Notes under the pieces: model-generated
What the model saw: the letters and a program-made list of their open reading frames with translations, nothing else
What the model was told of the DNA's origin: nothing
The model's database searches: none
Position numbers and translations under genes: made by a program
NCBI RefSeq assembly: GCF_029760955.1
Contig: NZ_CP121682.1
Coordinates: 2,046,001 to 2,110,000 of the forward strand
DNA length: 64,000 nt
DNA from: Streptomyces cathayae
GTDB taxonomy: Bacteria; Actinomycetota; Actinomycetes; Streptomycetales; Streptomycetaceae
Direction of reading: 5' to 3'
In this document: one piece after another, positions 48,318 to 58,068 of the stretch
How positions within the stretch are numbered: the stretch's first letter is position 1
Layout: each line of letters starts with the position of its first letter

Positions 48318-49721
48318 CTACTCGGCGGGCACGACCGTGACCGCGCCGATGCCGAGCGCCTCGACGGGCGCCTTGATCTGCGCCGCGTCGCCGACCAGGA
48401 CGGTCACCAGACGGTCCACCGGGAAGGCGTTCACCACGGCCGCGGTGGCCTCCACGGTGCCGGTGGTGGCGAGCCGGCGGTACAACTCGGCCTGGTAGTC
48501 GTCGGCCAGGTGCTGCTCCACCTGGTCGGCCAGGGTGCCGGCGACGGCCGAGGCGGTCTCGTACTTGAGCGGCGCGACCCCCACCAGGTTCTGCACGGCG
48601 ACGTCACGCTCGGCGTCGGTGAGGCCCTCCGCGGCGAGCGTGCGCAGCACCGTCCACAGGTCCTCGAGCGCGGGTCCGGTGTTCGGGGTGTCGACGGAGC
48701 CGCTGATGGCGAGCATGGCAGCGCCCGTGGCCCCTCCGGAGGAGGAAGGGGGCGCGGACCTCAGGACCTGGCCGAACGACCGTACGCCGTAGGTGTAGCC
48801 CTTCTCCTCGCGCAGGACGCGGTCCAGGCGGGAGGTGAGGGTGCCGCCGAGGCAGTAGGTGCCGAGCACCTGCGCGGGCCACACGCGGTCGTGCCGGTCC
48901 GCGCCGACCCGGCCGATCAGCAGCTGCGTCTGCACGGCGCCGGGGCGGTCCACGATCACGACCCGGCCGGTGTCGTCGGCGACGATCGGCGGAACGGGCC
49001 GCGCCTCGGCGGCCGATCCGGTCCAGGAGCCGAGGGTGTCACCGAGCAGTTCGTCCAGGTCGATGCCGGTGAGGTCACCGACGACCACCGCGGTGGCGGT
49101 CGCGGGGCGGACGTGCTTCTCGTGGAAGGCGCGTACGGCCGACGAGTCGATGCCGGCCACCGTCTCCTCGGTGCCCTGCCGCGGGCGGGACATCCGCGCG
49201 GTCGCCGGGAACAGCTCCTTGGAGAGTTCCTTGGCGGCGCGGCGGGAGGGGTTGGCCAGCTCGTGCGGGATCTCGTCGAGCCGGTTGCGGACGAGGCGTT
49301 CGACCTCGCTGTCCGCGAACGCGGGCGCCCTGAGGGCGTCGGCGAGCAGCCCGAGCCCCTTGGCGAGCCGGGAGGCCGGCACCTCGAGGCTCAGGCGCAC
49401 GCCGGGGTGGTCGGCGTAGGCGTCCAGGGTGGCGCCGCAGCGCTCCAGTTCGGCGGCGAACTCCTCGGCGGAGTGCTTGTCGGTGCCCTCGGAGAACGCC
49501 CTCGCCATGATCGTGGCGACCCCGTCGAGACCGTCGGGCTCGGCCTCCAGGGGCGCGTCGAGCAGTACCTCGACCGCGACGATCTGCTGGCCGGGACGGT
49601 GGCAGCGCAGGACGGTCAGACCGTTGCCGAGCGTGGTGCGCTCGGGGGCCGGGAAGGCCCAGGGCTTGGCCTCGCCCGCCTGCGGCTGGGGGTGGAAGTC
49701 CATCGTGGCAAGCTCGGTCAC
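48318..49721 (-). CDS. M16-family peptidase-like protein lacking the HxxEH motif
   Basis: 467 residues. It has the fold of insulinase-type proteins: LGNGLTVLRCHRPGQQIVAVEVLLDAPLEAEPDGLDGVATIMARAFSEGTDKHSAEEFAAELE, then the substrate-binding LREEKGYTYGVRSF in the second half. The HxxEH zinc motif expected at about residue 75 is replaced by DGVATIMA. It should be the non-catalytic partner, like the alpha subunit of mitochondrial processing peptidase. It overlaps the active member by four bases (ATGA) and is therefore produced along with it. Confidence 0.9.
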   Translation of the reverse strand: MTELATMDFHPQPQAGEAKPWAFPAPERTTLGNGLTVLRCHRPGQQIVAVEVLLDAPLEAEPDGLDGVATIMARAFSEGTDKHSAEEFAAELERCGATLDAYADHPGVRLSLEVPASRLAKGLGLLADALRAPAFADSEVERLVRNRLDEIPHELANPSRRAAKELSKELFPATARMSRPRQGTEETVAGIDSSAVRAFHEKHVRPATATAVVVGDLTGIDLDELLGDTLGSWTGSAAEARPVPPIVADDTGRVVIVDRPGAVQTQLLIGRVGADRHDRVWPAQVLGTYCLGGTLTSRLDRVLREEKGYTYGVRSFGQVLRSAPPSSSGGATGAAMLAISGSVDTPNTGPALEDLWTVLRTLAAEGLTDAERDVAVQNLVGVAPLKYETASAVAGTLADQVEQHLADDYQAELYRRLATTGTVEATAAVVNAFPVDRLVTVLVGDAAQIKAPVEALGIGAVTVVPAE

Positions 49722-51112
49722 TTCGCCGTCTCCTCGTTCTCGTCGGTGCCGGCGGCCGCGGCTTCTTCGGCGCCGGCGGCCACTGCTTCTTCGGACTCCC
49801 CGGCCTCGGGGGCGACGGGCTCGTAGACGAGCACCGCGCGGTTGTCCGGGCGCAGACGGGCCTCGGCGACCTCACGGACGTCCTCGGCGGTCACGTCGAG
49901 GATGCGCCCGACGGCGGTGAGGGCGAGCTGCGGGTCACCGAACAGGACGGCGTACCGGCACAGTTCGTCGGCCCGGCCGGCGACGGTGCTGAGCCGGTCC
50001 AGCCACTCGCGCTCCAACTGGGCCTGGGCGCGCTCCATCTCCTCGGCCGTGGGGCCCTCCTCGGCGAACCGGGTGAGTTCCTCGTCGATCGCCGCCTCGA
50101 TGACCGGCACCTCCACATCGCCGGACGCCTTCACGTCCAGCCAGCCCAGGGAGGGCGCCCCGGCCAGCCGGAGCAGGCCGAATCCGGCCGCCACGGCCGT
50201 GCGGTCCCGGCGCACCAGCCGGTTGTAGAGCCGGGAGGACTCGCCGCCGCCGAGGACGGTGAGCGCCAGGTCCGCGGCGTCGCTCGCGCGCGTGCCGTCC
50301 TCGGGCAGCCGGTAGGCGGCCATCAGCGCACGCGCGGGGACCTCCTCCTCGACGAGCTCACGCAGCTCCTCGCCGATGGTCTCGGGCAGCGAGCCGTCGC
50401 GGGGCTCGGGCTTGCCGTCGTGGGAGGGGATGGAGCCGAAGTACTTCTCGATCCAGGCGAGCGTCTGCTCCGGGTCGATGTCGCCGACGACGGAGAGCAC
50501 GGCGTTGTTCGGCGCGTAGTACGTGCGGAAGAAGGCGCGGGCGTCCTCCAGGGTGGCCGCGTCCAGGTCCGCCATCGAGCCGATGGGCGTGTGGTGGTAC
50601 GGGTGGCCGTCGGGGAAGGCGAGGGCGGTCAGCTTCTCGAAGGCCGTGCCGTAGGGGACGTTGTCGTAGCGCTGGCGGCGTTCGTTCTTGACGACGTCCC
50701 GCTGGTTCTCCATGGACTCCTCGTCCAGGGCGGCCAGCAGGGAGCCCATGCGGTCGGCTTCCAGCCAGAGGGCGAGCTCCAGCTGGTGGGTCGGCATGGT
50801 CTCGAAGTAGTTGGTCCGCTCGAAGCTGGTGGTGCCGTTGAGCGAGCCTCCGGCGCCCTGGACCAGCTCGAAGTGGCCGTTGCCCTTCACCTGCCCGGAG
50901 CCCTGGAACATCAGGTGCTCGAAAAGGTGAGCCAGGCCGGTGCGCCCCTTGACCTCGTGGCGCGAACCGACGTCGTACCAGAGGCACACCGCCGCGACAG
51001 GGGTCAGATGGTCCTCGGAGAGCACCACGCGCAGGCCGTTGGCCAAACGGTGCTCGGTCGCTGTCAGGCCGCCGGAGCCTGCCTGGGCTGTGGCCGTGTG
51101 ACCCATGGGCAT
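49718..51112 (-). CDS. M16-family zinc metallopeptidase (active partner)
   Basis: 464 residues. The motif HLFEHLMFQGS (HxxEH) gives two zinc His ligands and the catalytic Glu; Glu in ENQRDVVKNERRQRYDNVPYG completes the site, as in PqqL/processing peptidases. ATG 51112 is supported by AAGGG six bases upstream; a longer open frame reaching 51649 is rejected as a low-complexity shadow. No signal peptide. It probably forms a heterodimer with the next gene product, with the long C-terminal Glu/Ala tail free. Confidence 0.92.
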   Translation of the reverse strand: MPMGHTATAQAGSGGLTATEHRLANGLRVVLSEDHLTPVAAVCLWYDVGSRHEVKGRTGLAHLFEHLMFQGSGQVKGNGHFELVQGAGGSLNGTTSFERTNYFETMPTHQLELALWLEADRMGSLLAALDEESMENQRDVVKNERRQRYDNVPYGTAFEKLTALAFPDGHPYHHTPIGSMADLDAATLEDARAFFRTYYAPNNAVLSVVGDIDPEQTLAWIEKYFGSIPSHDGKPEPRDGSLPETIGEELRELVEEEVPARALMAAYRLPEDGTRASDAADLALTVLGGGESSRLYNRLVRRDRTAVAAGFGLLRLAGAPSLGWLDVKASGDVEVPVIEAAIDEELTRFAEEGPTAEEMERAQAQLEREWLDRLSTVAGRADELCRYAVLFGDPQLALTAVGRILDVTAEDVREVAEARLRPDNRAVLVYEPVAPEAGESEEAVAAGAEEAAAAGTDENEETAK

Positions 51113-51530
51113 GTATGTCCCTTCGATCGCGGAGGCGGTCGTCGCATCCGCCGTTTGTGCCGGTCCTGCCACTGTATGCAAGCGTTCGGGCCACCGACGG
51201 AGTTCCCGGACGGGGACCGGTTCGCCCAGAGCGAGAACCCTGGGTTCCGGGTGGGGCGGGAGGATGCGGACGTGGTCCGTGTGGTGTGTGGGATCTTCCC
51301 GGCGCCGCCCCTTCGCCGTCCCTTCGCTGCCTCCTTCACCGGCCCCTTCGTCGGCCCCTTCGTCGGCCCGCTCGCGGCGCCGACAGTGCGTGCGCGTACT
51401 CTGCTCGCGCCACCGGCCGCGGCTCCCGACGGAGGGCCGCGGCGGGGTCCTGGTCCCCGGTTGTCGGTGCGGCGGTCCACAATGGTCCGCGTCAGATACC
51501 GTCCCACGCCTCAGCAAGGAGCCGGCAGCG
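51113..51530. other. Divergent intergenic region between the M16 pair and parC
   Basis: 418 bp with promoters for both directions. A 12-bp repeat, GGCCCCTTCGTC, is found twice at 51341-51364 and starts a third time. Open frames across it have repetitive Lys/Gly/Pro or Glu/Gly translations and no start signals, so they are shadows. Confidence 0.55.
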
Positions 51531-53987
51531 ATGGCCCGCCGCAGCACGAAGACCCCGCCGCCCGACGACTCGTACGAGGAGCGGATCCTCGACATCGACG
51601 TCGTCGACGAGATGCAGGGCTCCTTTCTCGAGTACGCGTACTCGGTCATCTACTCCCGCGCCCTGCCGGACGCGCGCGACGGCATGAAGCCGGTGCACCG
51701 CCGCATCGTCTACCAGATGAACGAGATGGGCCTGCGCCCCGACCGCGGCTATGTGAAGTGCGCGCGCGTGGTCGGCGAGGTCATGGGCAAGCTGCACCCG
51801 CACGGTGACGCGTCGATCTACGACGCCCTGGTGCGCATGGCGCAGCCCTTCTCCATGCGGGTCCCGCTGGTCGACGGCCACGGCAACTTCGGCTCCCTGG
51901 GCAACGACGACCCGCCGGCCGCCATGCGGTACACCGAGAGCCGGATGACCGAGGCCACGAGCCTGATGACCGAGTCCATCGACGAGGACACGGTCGACTT
52001 CGCGCCCAACTACGACGGCCAGGAGCAGGAGCCGGTGACCCTGCCCGCCGCGTTCCCGAACCTCCTGGTGAACGGGGCGTCGGGCATCGCGGTCGGCATG
52101 GCCACCAACATGCCGCCGCACAACCTCCGCGAGGTGATCGCGGCCGCCCGGCACCTGATCCGGTATCCGAACGCCGATCTCGACGCCCTGATGCGCCACG
52201 TACCGGGCCCCGACCTGCCGACGGGCGGCAGGATCGTCGGCCTCCCGGGCATCCGGGACGCGTACGAGAAGGGCCGCGGCACCTTCAAGATCCGCGCGAC
52301 GGTCACCGTGGAGGACGTGACGGCCCGCAGGAAGGGCCTGGTCATCACCGAGCTGCCGTTCACGGTCGGCCCGGAGAAGGTGATTTCCAAGATCAAGGAC
52401 CTGGTCGGCTCGAAGAAGCTCCTGGGCATCGCCGACGTCAAGGACCTCACCGACCGGGCGCACGGTCTGCGCCTGGTCGTCGAGATCAAGAACGGCTTCG
52501 TGCCGGAGGCGGTCCTGGAGCAGCTGTACAAGCTGACGCCCATGGAGGAGTCCTTCGGCATCAACAACGTGGCCCTGGTGGACGGCCAGCCGCTCACCCT
52601 GGGCCTCAAGGAACTGCTCGAGGTCTATCTCGACCACCGTTTCGAGGTCGTACGCCGCCGCTCGGAGTTCCGCCGCGGCAAGCGGCGCGACCGTCTGCAC
52701 CTGGTCGAGGGCCTGCTCACCGCCCTGGTGGACATCGACGAGGTCATCCGCCTCATCCGCTCCAGCGAGAACTCCGCGCAGGCGAAGCAGCGTCTGATGG
52801 AACGCTTCTCCCTGAGCGACGTCCAGACGCAGTACATCCTGGACACCCCCCTGCGCCGCCTCACCAAGTTCGACCGCATCGAACTGGAGGCGGAGCAGGA
52901 GCGGTTGACCACGGAGATCGAGGAACTGACCCGCATCCTGGAGTCGGACGCGGAGCTGCGCAAGCTGGTCTCGTCCGAACTGGCCGCGGTGGCCAAGAAG
53001 TTCGGTAACGACCGCCGTACGGTCCTGCTGGACGGGTCCGCCATGCCGGTCGCCGCCGTGCCGCTTCAGGTGGCGGACGACCCGTGCCGGGTGCTGCTGT
53101 CCGACACGGGCCTGATCGCCCGTACCGCGGACGCGAAGCCGTTCCCCAAGGGCGCGCACGCCAAGCGGGTCAAGCACGACATGATCGTCTCGGCGGTGCC
53201 GGCCACCGCCCGGGGCGAGGTGGGCGTGGTCACCTCGACGGGGCGTCTGCTGCGGGTGAACGTCGTCGACCTCCCGCAGCTGCCGGAGGCGATGCCGACC
53301 CCGAACCTCTCGGGCGGAGTGCCGATCCCGGAGTTGGTCTCCCTGGAGGACGGTGAGCGGGTGATCTGTCTGACGACGCTCGACGAGTCGTCGCCGGGCC
53401 TCGCTCTCGGTACGGAACAGGGCGTCGTCAAGCGCGTCGTGCCCGACTACCCCTCCAACAAGGAGGAGCTGGAGGTCATCACGCTCAAGGAGGGCGACCG
53501 GATCGTCGGTGCCGTCGAACTGCGCACGGGTGAGGAGGACCTGGTCTTCATCACGGACGACGCGCAACTGCTGCGTTACCAGGCCTCGCAGGTCCGTCCG
53601 CAGGGCCGTCCCGCCGGCGGTGTCGCGGGCATCAAGCTCGCGGAGGGTGCGAAGGTCATCGTCTTCACGGCGGTCGATCCGGCGGTGGACGCGATGGTGT
53701 TCACGGTCGCGGGCTCACGCGGCACGCTGGACGACTCCGTCCAGACGACGGCCAAGCTGACCCCGTTCGACCAGTATCCGCGCAAGGGCCGGGCCACCGG
53801 CGGGGTGCGCTGCCAGCGGTTCCTCAAGGGCGAGGACTGCCTGTCCCTGGCCTGGGCCGGTCCCGTTCCGGCCCGCGCTTCACAGAAGAACGGCGCTCCG
53901 GTCGACCTGCCGGAACCCGACCCGCGCCGCGACGGCTCGGGGGTGCCCCTGCCGAAGACGGTGGCGGTGGTGGCGGGACCGTCCTGA
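51531..53987 (+). CDS. parC: DNA topoisomerase IV subunit A (ParC, GyrA-type)
   Basis: 818 residues. N-terminal breakage-reunion domain with [30 protein letters not shown] and the catalytic Tyr134 in [11 protein letters not shown]; the quinolone-pocket segment is [14 protein letters not shown]-terminal beta-pinwheel follows, but no canonical GyrA box (QRRGGKG) is visible, which agrees with topoisomerase IV rather than gyrase. AGGAG lies nine bases upstream of ATG 51531. It pairs with the subunit B encoded at 60976-63099 to decatenate daughter chromosomes. Confidence 0.93.
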   Translation: MARRSTKTPPPDDSYEERILDIDVVDEMQGSFLEYAYSVIYSRALPDARDGMKPVHRRIVYQMNEMGLRPDRGYVKCARVVGEVMGKLHPHGDASIYDALVRMAQPFSMRVPLVDGHGNFGSLGNDDPPAAMRYTESRMTEATSLMTESIDEDTVDFAPNYDGQEQEPVTLPAAFPNLLVNGASGIAVGMATNMPPHNLREVIAAARHLIRYPNADLDALMRHVPGPDLPTGGRIVGLPGIRDAYEKGRGTFKIRATVTVEDVTARRKGLVITELPFTVGPEKVISKIKDLVGSKKLLGIADVKDLTDRAHGLRLVVEIKNGFVPEAVLEQLYKLTPMEESFGINNVALVDGQPLTLGLKELLEVYLDHRFEVVRRRSEFRRGKRRDRLHLVEGLLTALVDIDEVIRLIRSSENSAQAKQRLMERFSLSDVQTQYILDTPLRRLTKFDRIELEAEQERLTTEIEELTRILESDAELRKLVSSELAAVAKKFGNDRRTVLLDGSAMPVAAVPLQVADDPCRVLLSDTGLIARTADAKPFPKGAHAKRVKHDMIVSAVPATARGEVGVVTSTGRLLRVNVVDLPQLPEAMPTPNLSGGVPIPELVSLEDGERVICLTTLDESSPGLALGTEQGVVKRVVPDYPSNKEELEVITLKEGDRIVGAVELRTGEEDLVFITDDAQLLRYQASQVRPQGRPAGGVAGIKLAEGAKVIVFTAVDPAVDAMVFTVAGSRGTLDDSVQTTAKLTPFDQYPRKGRATGGVRCQRFLKGEDCLSLAWAGPVPARASQKNGAPVDLPEPDPRRDGSGVPLPKTVAVVAGPS

Positions 53988-54012
53988 CCCCGCCGCCCCG
54001 CACCGGCGGGGT
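53987..54012. terminator. Short GC hairpin between convergent parC and the CobW-type gene
   Basis: ACCCCGCCG (53987-53995) pairs with CGGCGGGGT (54004-54012), loop of eight bases. It lies between the stop of parC and the stop of the opposite-strand gene. Confidence 0.6.
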
Positions 54013-54015
54013 GCC

Positions 54016-55095
54016 CTAACCCCGCTGGTCGTCGGGCTCCTGCACATAGCGCAGAACGCCCCACATGCCCTGCTCGTCGGGGTGCGGGGCGTCGGGGTGC
54101 GGGGCGTCGGCGACGCAGGCCTCCAGCTCCTTGCGGAGCGTGGCGGCGTCGATGCCGGTCCCGATGAGCACCAGCTGCGTCAGCCGCTCCGCGCCGGCCG
54201 GCCAGGCTTCCGGGGAGAACCGCAGGAACCGGCCGACGGCATGCACGGCGTACCGGTTCCCGGTGTCGTACGGCCCGAAGTCGATGTACCCCTTGATCCG
54301 GTAGAGCCCTTCCGGCCGGCTGTCGAGGAACCGGATCAGCCGCCGGGGGTCGAGGGGTGCGGCGGAGGCGAAGGACAGGCTGTCGTACGCGGCGTGCAGG
54401 TGCCCCGTGTGCTCGTCGGCGTTGGCGCCGGCGTCGGTGGGGCCGTGCCGGGGCAGGTCGTCGAAGGAGAGCTGCCCGACGCGTTCCTCACCGGGCCGGC
54501 AGTCGAAGAGGAACTCCGGATCGACACGGCCGTGCGTGGCGGGAACGACGGCGGCGCGGTCGACGAGCGACCGCACGACGTCGAGCACGCGCTCCGCGTC
54601 CGCCGCCCGGTCGATTTTGTTCACGACGACCAGATCGGCCAGGCCGAGATGCCGGTCGATCTCGGGGTGCCCGGCGCGTGTCCGCGCGAACTCGGCGGCG
54701 TCCACGACCTCGACGAGCCCGCCGTACACGATGTCGGGGTGCTCGCTGGCGAGCACCATCCGTACGATCTCCTGCGGCTCGGCGAGACCGCTGGCCTCGA
54801 TGACGATGACGTCGATCCCGGCGGACGGCCGTGCCAGCCGCTCGAGATACACGTCCAGCTCGCTGCCGTCGACGGCGCAGCACAGACACCCGTTCCCGAG
54901 CGAGAGGGTCGAGTCGCCGAGCGCGCCGGCCACGGCCATGGCGTCGATCTCGATGGCGCCGAAGTCGTTGACGACGGCCCCGATACGGCTGCCGCCGCTG
55001 TGGTGGAGGAGGTGGTTGAGCAGGGTGGTCTTTCCTGATCCGAGAAACCCGGCCAGGACGACGACCGGAATCTGCCGACCGCTGCTGCGCTCCAC
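54016..55095 (-). CDS. CobW/COG0523 G3E-family GTPase, metallochaperone
   Basis: 359 residues. P-loop VVVLAGFLGSGKTTLLNHLL, the metal-binding GNGCLCCAV (CxCC), Walker B-like VIVIEASGLAEPQEIVRMVL and the G4 motif VVVNKIDRA; a CobW_C domain follows (LYRIKGYIDFG...AVHAVGRFLRF). The family hands zinc or other metals to enzymes under scarcity. Start GTG 55095, with AGAGGGG eight bases upstream; the longer frame to 55194 is less likely. The tail contains two His-Pro-Asp-Ala-Pro-His repeats, possible metal ligands. No Zur box was recognised nearby. Confidence 0.9.
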   Translation of the reverse strand: MERSSGRQIPVVVLAGFLGSGKTTLLNHLLHHSGGSRIGAVVNDFGAIEIDAMAVAGALGDSTLSLGNGCLCCAVDGSELDVYLERLARPSAGIDVIVIEASGLAEPQEIVRMVLASEHPDIVYGGLVEVVDAAEFARTRAGHPEIDRHLGLADLVVVNKIDRAADAERVLDVVRSLVDRAAVVPATHGRVDPEFLFDCRPGEERVGQLSFDDLPRHGPTDAGANADEHTGHLHAAYDSLSFASAAPLDPRRLIRFLDSRPEGLYRIKGYIDFGPYDTGNRYAVHAVGRFLRFSPEAWPAGAERLTQLVLIGTGIDAATLRKELEACVADAPHPDAPHPDEQGMWGVLRYVQEPDDQRG

Positions 55096-55250
55096 TCCGC
55101 GACCCCTCTCACACCCTCGCGTCCACCGGCTCACGCCTCGGCGTGTGTCCGCGAACCGACTGACCCGCCAGGATATGCGCGCCGACCGGGTCATGCTCTG
55201 CCACCGCCGGAGCGGGGTACCCGTGAGCCGGAAGACCGCCTCGGAACAAC

Positions 55251-55269
55251 TCAGGTTAGGCTCACCTCT
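55251..55269. promoter_or_regulatory. DmdR1/DtxR iron box directly before the ferredoxin-like gene
   Basis: TCAGGTTAGGCTCACCTCT matches TTAGGTTAGGCTAACCTAA at 15 of 19 positions, with the AGGTTAGGCTCACCT core found in known iron boxes. The next gene starts at base 55270, immediately after it. Confidence 0.75.
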
Positions 55270-56211
55270 GTGAGTACGTGCTCAACCGTGTCCCGCGAGC
55301 TCGACGAGCCCGTCGCGGGGACCGCTGCCACCGCGAGGACCTGGCTCCTGCTGGAGCAGCCCGGCCCCTGGGGCGCCAAGGCGCTCACGTCGAGCCACCT
55401 CGACCCCGCTCTGGGCCGCGCCCTGGAGGCCGCCACGAAGGGCACCGGAGTGCGGATCGCCCTCATCCGGCGCCCGGGACGGCACGCGGACCCCCGGAGG
55501 CCCGCCACCCGCCGGGTGTACGCGGCCCACACCGTTCCGGGAAACACGTGGCTGCACACCGCCGCGACCACGGACCCCGAGCGACTGCTCGACCTCGACT
55601 TCTCCGCTCTCGGCAGGGGGCGGAGCGACACCTTCGACGGGACGCTCGGCGGACGGCCGCACGGCGGGGACCCGCTCGCCCTCGTCTGCACCAACGGCAA
55701 ACGCGATCGCTGCTGCGCACTCCTCGGGCGCCCCCTGGCGGCCGAACTCACCGCCTCCGGGGTCCAGGGCGTCTGGGAGGTCACCCATCTGGGCGGGCAC
55801 CGGTTCGCGCCGACGGTGCTCGTGCTGCCCCACGGCTACGCGTACGGCAGGGCCGGGACGCACACCGTCAAGGAGGCGCTGCACGGCGTGCGGGAGGGCC
55901 GGATCCTCGTGGCGGGGTGCCGCGGGAGCTCCGCCTGGGAGCGCCCCGGCCAGGCGGCCGAGCTGGCCGTGCGGACCGAGGCGGGCGAGTACGCCGCCGA
56001 GGCGCTGACCGTCGTACGGACGGACGGCGCGGCACCGCGCTGGCAGGTGCTCGTCGCACACGCCGACGGGCGTCGGTGGCGGGTGGAGGTGGCGCAGGGC
56101 GCGTCCCTGCCGCCCCGCGCGGAGAGCTGCGGGACGTCGGTGCTGGGCTCACCCGCGCGGATGGACGTGGTGGCGGTGCGCGAGGTGACCGTGAGGGCAC
56201 TCGCGAGCTGA
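55270..56211 (+). CDS. Sucrase/ferredoxin-like (thioredoxin-like ferredoxin) protein
   Basis: 313 residues from GTG 55270. The N-terminal part has WLLLEQPGPWGAKAL, seen in sucrase-ferredoxin-like proteins, and the second half has LVCTNGKRDRCCALLGRPLAAEL, VTHLGGHRFAPTVLVLPHGYAYGR, with cysteines that fit a thioredoxin-like [2Fe-2S] domain. The start codon begins right after the iron box, so a short or no leader is expected, and repression by iron-loaded DmdR is likely. Its biochemical function, perhaps in iron release from siderophore or Fe-S transfer, is unknown. Confidence 0.83.
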   Translation: MSTCSTVSRELDEPVAGTAATARTWLLLEQPGPWGAKALTSSHLDPALGRALEAATKGTGVRIALIRRPGRHADPRRPATRRVYAAHTVPGNTWLHTAATTDPERLLDLDFSALGRGRSDTFDGTLGGRPHGGDPLALVCTNGKRDRCCALLGRPLAAELTASGVQGVWEVTHLGGHRFAPTVLVLPHGYAYGRAGTHTVKEALHGVREGRILVAGCRGSSAWERPGQAAELAVRTEAGEYAAEALTVVRTDGAAPRWQVLVAHADGRRWRVEVAQGASLPPRAESCGTSVLGSPARMDVVAVREVTVRALAS

Positions 56212-56230
56212 CCGGCCGCACGCGATCGTC

Positions 56231-56298
56231 CACGGACAGCGGCCCTCCCCGCAGGCCCGGCGGCCCTCCTCCCACGGACAGCGCCCCCTCCCCGCAGG
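56231..56298. repeat. Pair of about 25-bp direct repeats upstream of the sensor kinase
   Basis: CACGGACAGC-GGCCC-TCCCCGCAGG at 56231-56255 is repeated with small changes at 56273-56298, 42 bases further on. The pair lies between the ferredoxin-like gene and the sensor kinase start at 56356, where a response regulator could bind. Confidence 0.65.
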
Positions 56299-56355
56299 TG
56301 CGAGCCGATCCGTGCCACATCCGCCGCAGCCCCCGGTGCCCGCCCACGTACCGTC

Positions 56356-58068
56356 ATGGACATGCGCGCCACCCCCCTCACCCGCCACCTGCGCCTCGGT
56401 CTGCCGCGGCGGGTCTTCTCGCAGGTCCTGATGATGCAGCTGTCGATCGCCGCGGGAGTCGCGGTGCTCGCGACCGGGCTGTTCCTCGCGCCGCTCGGTG
56501 CCCAGCTGGACGACCAGGCGATGCGCCGCGCGCTCGCCATCGCCCAGACCACCGCCCAGCAGTCACAGATCGCGCGGGACCTGCGGAGCACGTCGCCCAC
56601 GCCGGACGGACCGGTGCAGCGGGAGGCGGAACGGATCCGGAAGGCCACCGGCGCCGAGTACGTGGTGGTGCTGGACCGCCGGGGCGTGCGCTGGTCGCAC
56701 ACCGACCCCCGCAGGATCGGCGATCCGGTCTCGACCGATCCCGGCGAGGCCCTGGCGGGGCACGAGGTCATGGAGATCGACGACGGCACGCTGGGGCGCT
56801 CCGCACGCGGCAAGGTCCCGCTGCGCGACGGCGACGGCGAGATCATCGGGGCGGTCTCGGTCGGCATCGCCTACGACAGTGTCCGGGCCCGGCTGATCCA
56901 CGCGATCCCGGGGCTCTTCGCGTACGCGGGCGGGGCGCTGGCGGTGGGCGCGCTCGCGGCCTGGCTCGTCTCCCGGCGGGTGCAGCGGCAGACCAGGGAC
57001 CTGGCCTTCTCCGACATCGCGGCGCTGCTCGCGGAGCGCGAGGCGATGCTGCACGGCATCCGGGAGGGCGTCGTCGCCCTCGACCGCACCGGCCGGGTCC
57101 GCCTCCTCAACGACGAGGCCCGGCGCCTGCTGGACCTCGGTGACGAGGCCGTGGGCCGCTTCCCCGACGAGGCGCTCGGCACGGGCCGGACGGCCGACGT
57201 GCTGGCCGGCCGGGTGACCGGCGCCGACCTGCTCACCGTCCGCGGGCAGCGCGTCCTGGTCGCCAACCGCATGCCGACCGGCGACGGCGGCGCCGTGGCC
57301 ACCCTCCGCGACCGGACGGAGCTGGACCGGCTCGGTCGGGAACTGGACTCCACGCGCGGGCTGATCGACGCGCTGCGCGCCCAGGACCACGAGCACGCCA
57401 ACCGCATGCACACCCTGCTCGGGCTGCTCGAACTCGAGATGTACGACGACGCCGTGGAGTTCGTCGGCGAGGTCGTCGGCGATCACCGGGTGACGGCGGA
57501 GCAGATCACCGAGAAAATCCGCGACCCGCTGCTCGCCGCCCTGCTGGTGGGCAAGGCGACGGTCGCGGCCGAGCGGGGCGTGGCCCTGTGGATCACGGAC
57601 CGGACACGGCTGCCGGACCGGCTGATCGACCCCGGGGGCCTGGTCACCGTCGTCGGGAACCTGGTGGACAACGCGCTCGACGCCGTCGCGGGCACACCGC
57701 ACGCGCGCGTGGAGGTCGAACTGCGCGCCGAGGGGCGTACGGCGGTGCTCGGTGTACGCGACACCGGGCCCGGAATTCCCGCGGAGCAACGCGAGTTGAT
57801 CTTCACTGAGGGCTGGTCCACCAAGAAGCCGCCGGACCACCGCGACCGGGGCATCGGGCTCTCCCTCGTCCGCCGGCTCGCCGAACGCCAGGGTGGCGCC
57901 GCGACCGTGGACGAGGCGGACGGCGGGGGCGCGGAGTTCACCGTGATCCTGCCCGAGGCACTGACCGAGCCCGGTCCGCCGGCCGCCCTCACCGGGGCGT
58001 CCGGCCTCGTGTCCGTGCCCTTGTCCGTGCCCCTGTCCGTCCCGCAGGCCACCGAGGAGGAGCCCTGA
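56356..58068 (+). CDS. CitA/DcuS-type sensor histidine kinase
   Basis: 570 residues. TM1 near 25-47, an extracytoplasmic PDC/CACHE-type domain (AEYVVVLDRRGVRWSHTDPRRIGDPVSTDPG, then GKVPLRDGDGEIIGAVSVGIAYD), TM2 near 183-203, a PAS-like domain and the kinase core with LRAQDHEHANRMHTLLGLLELE (phospho-His), NLVDNALDAV and GIGLSLVRRLAERQGG. DHEHxNRMHT is the signature of the citrate/dicarboxylate sensing family, so a small carboxylate is the probable signal. ATG 56356 (or 56362) has no clear ribosome binding site, so a leaderless start is possible. It overlaps the regulator gene by one base. Confidence 0.9.
   Translation: MDMRATPLTRHLRLGLPRRVFSQVLMMQLSIAAGVAVLATGLFLAPLGAQLDDQAMRRALAIAQTTAQQSQIARDLRSTSPTPDGPVQREAERIRKATGAEYVVVLDRRGVRWSHTDPRRIGDPVSTDPGEALAGHEVMEIDDGTLGRSARGKVPLRDGDGEIIGAVSVGIAYDSVRARLIHAIPGLFAYAGGALAVGALAAWLVSRRVQRQTRDLAFSDIAALLAEREAMLHGIREGVVALDRTGRVRLLNDEARRLLDLGDEAVGRFPDEALGTGRTADVLAGRVTGADLLTVRGQRVLVANRMPTGDGGAVATLRDRTELDRLGRELDSTRGLIDALRAQDHEHANRMHTLLGLLELEMYDDAVEFVGEVVGDHRVTAEQITEKIRDPLLAALLVGKATVAAERGVALWITDRTRLPDRLIDPGGLVTVVGNLVDNALDAVAGTPHARVEVELRAEGRTAVLGVRDTGPGIPAEQRELIFTEGWSTKKPPDHRDRGIGLSLVRRLAERQGGAATVDEADGGGAEFTVILPEALTEPGPPAALTGASGLVSVPLSVPLSVPQATEEEP

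Noticed and set aside
51113..51649. N-terminal extension of the active M16 peptidase to 51649
   Set aside because: It is low complexity (Glu-Gly-Ala repeats) and overlaps parC; the ATG at 51112 has a ribosome binding site.
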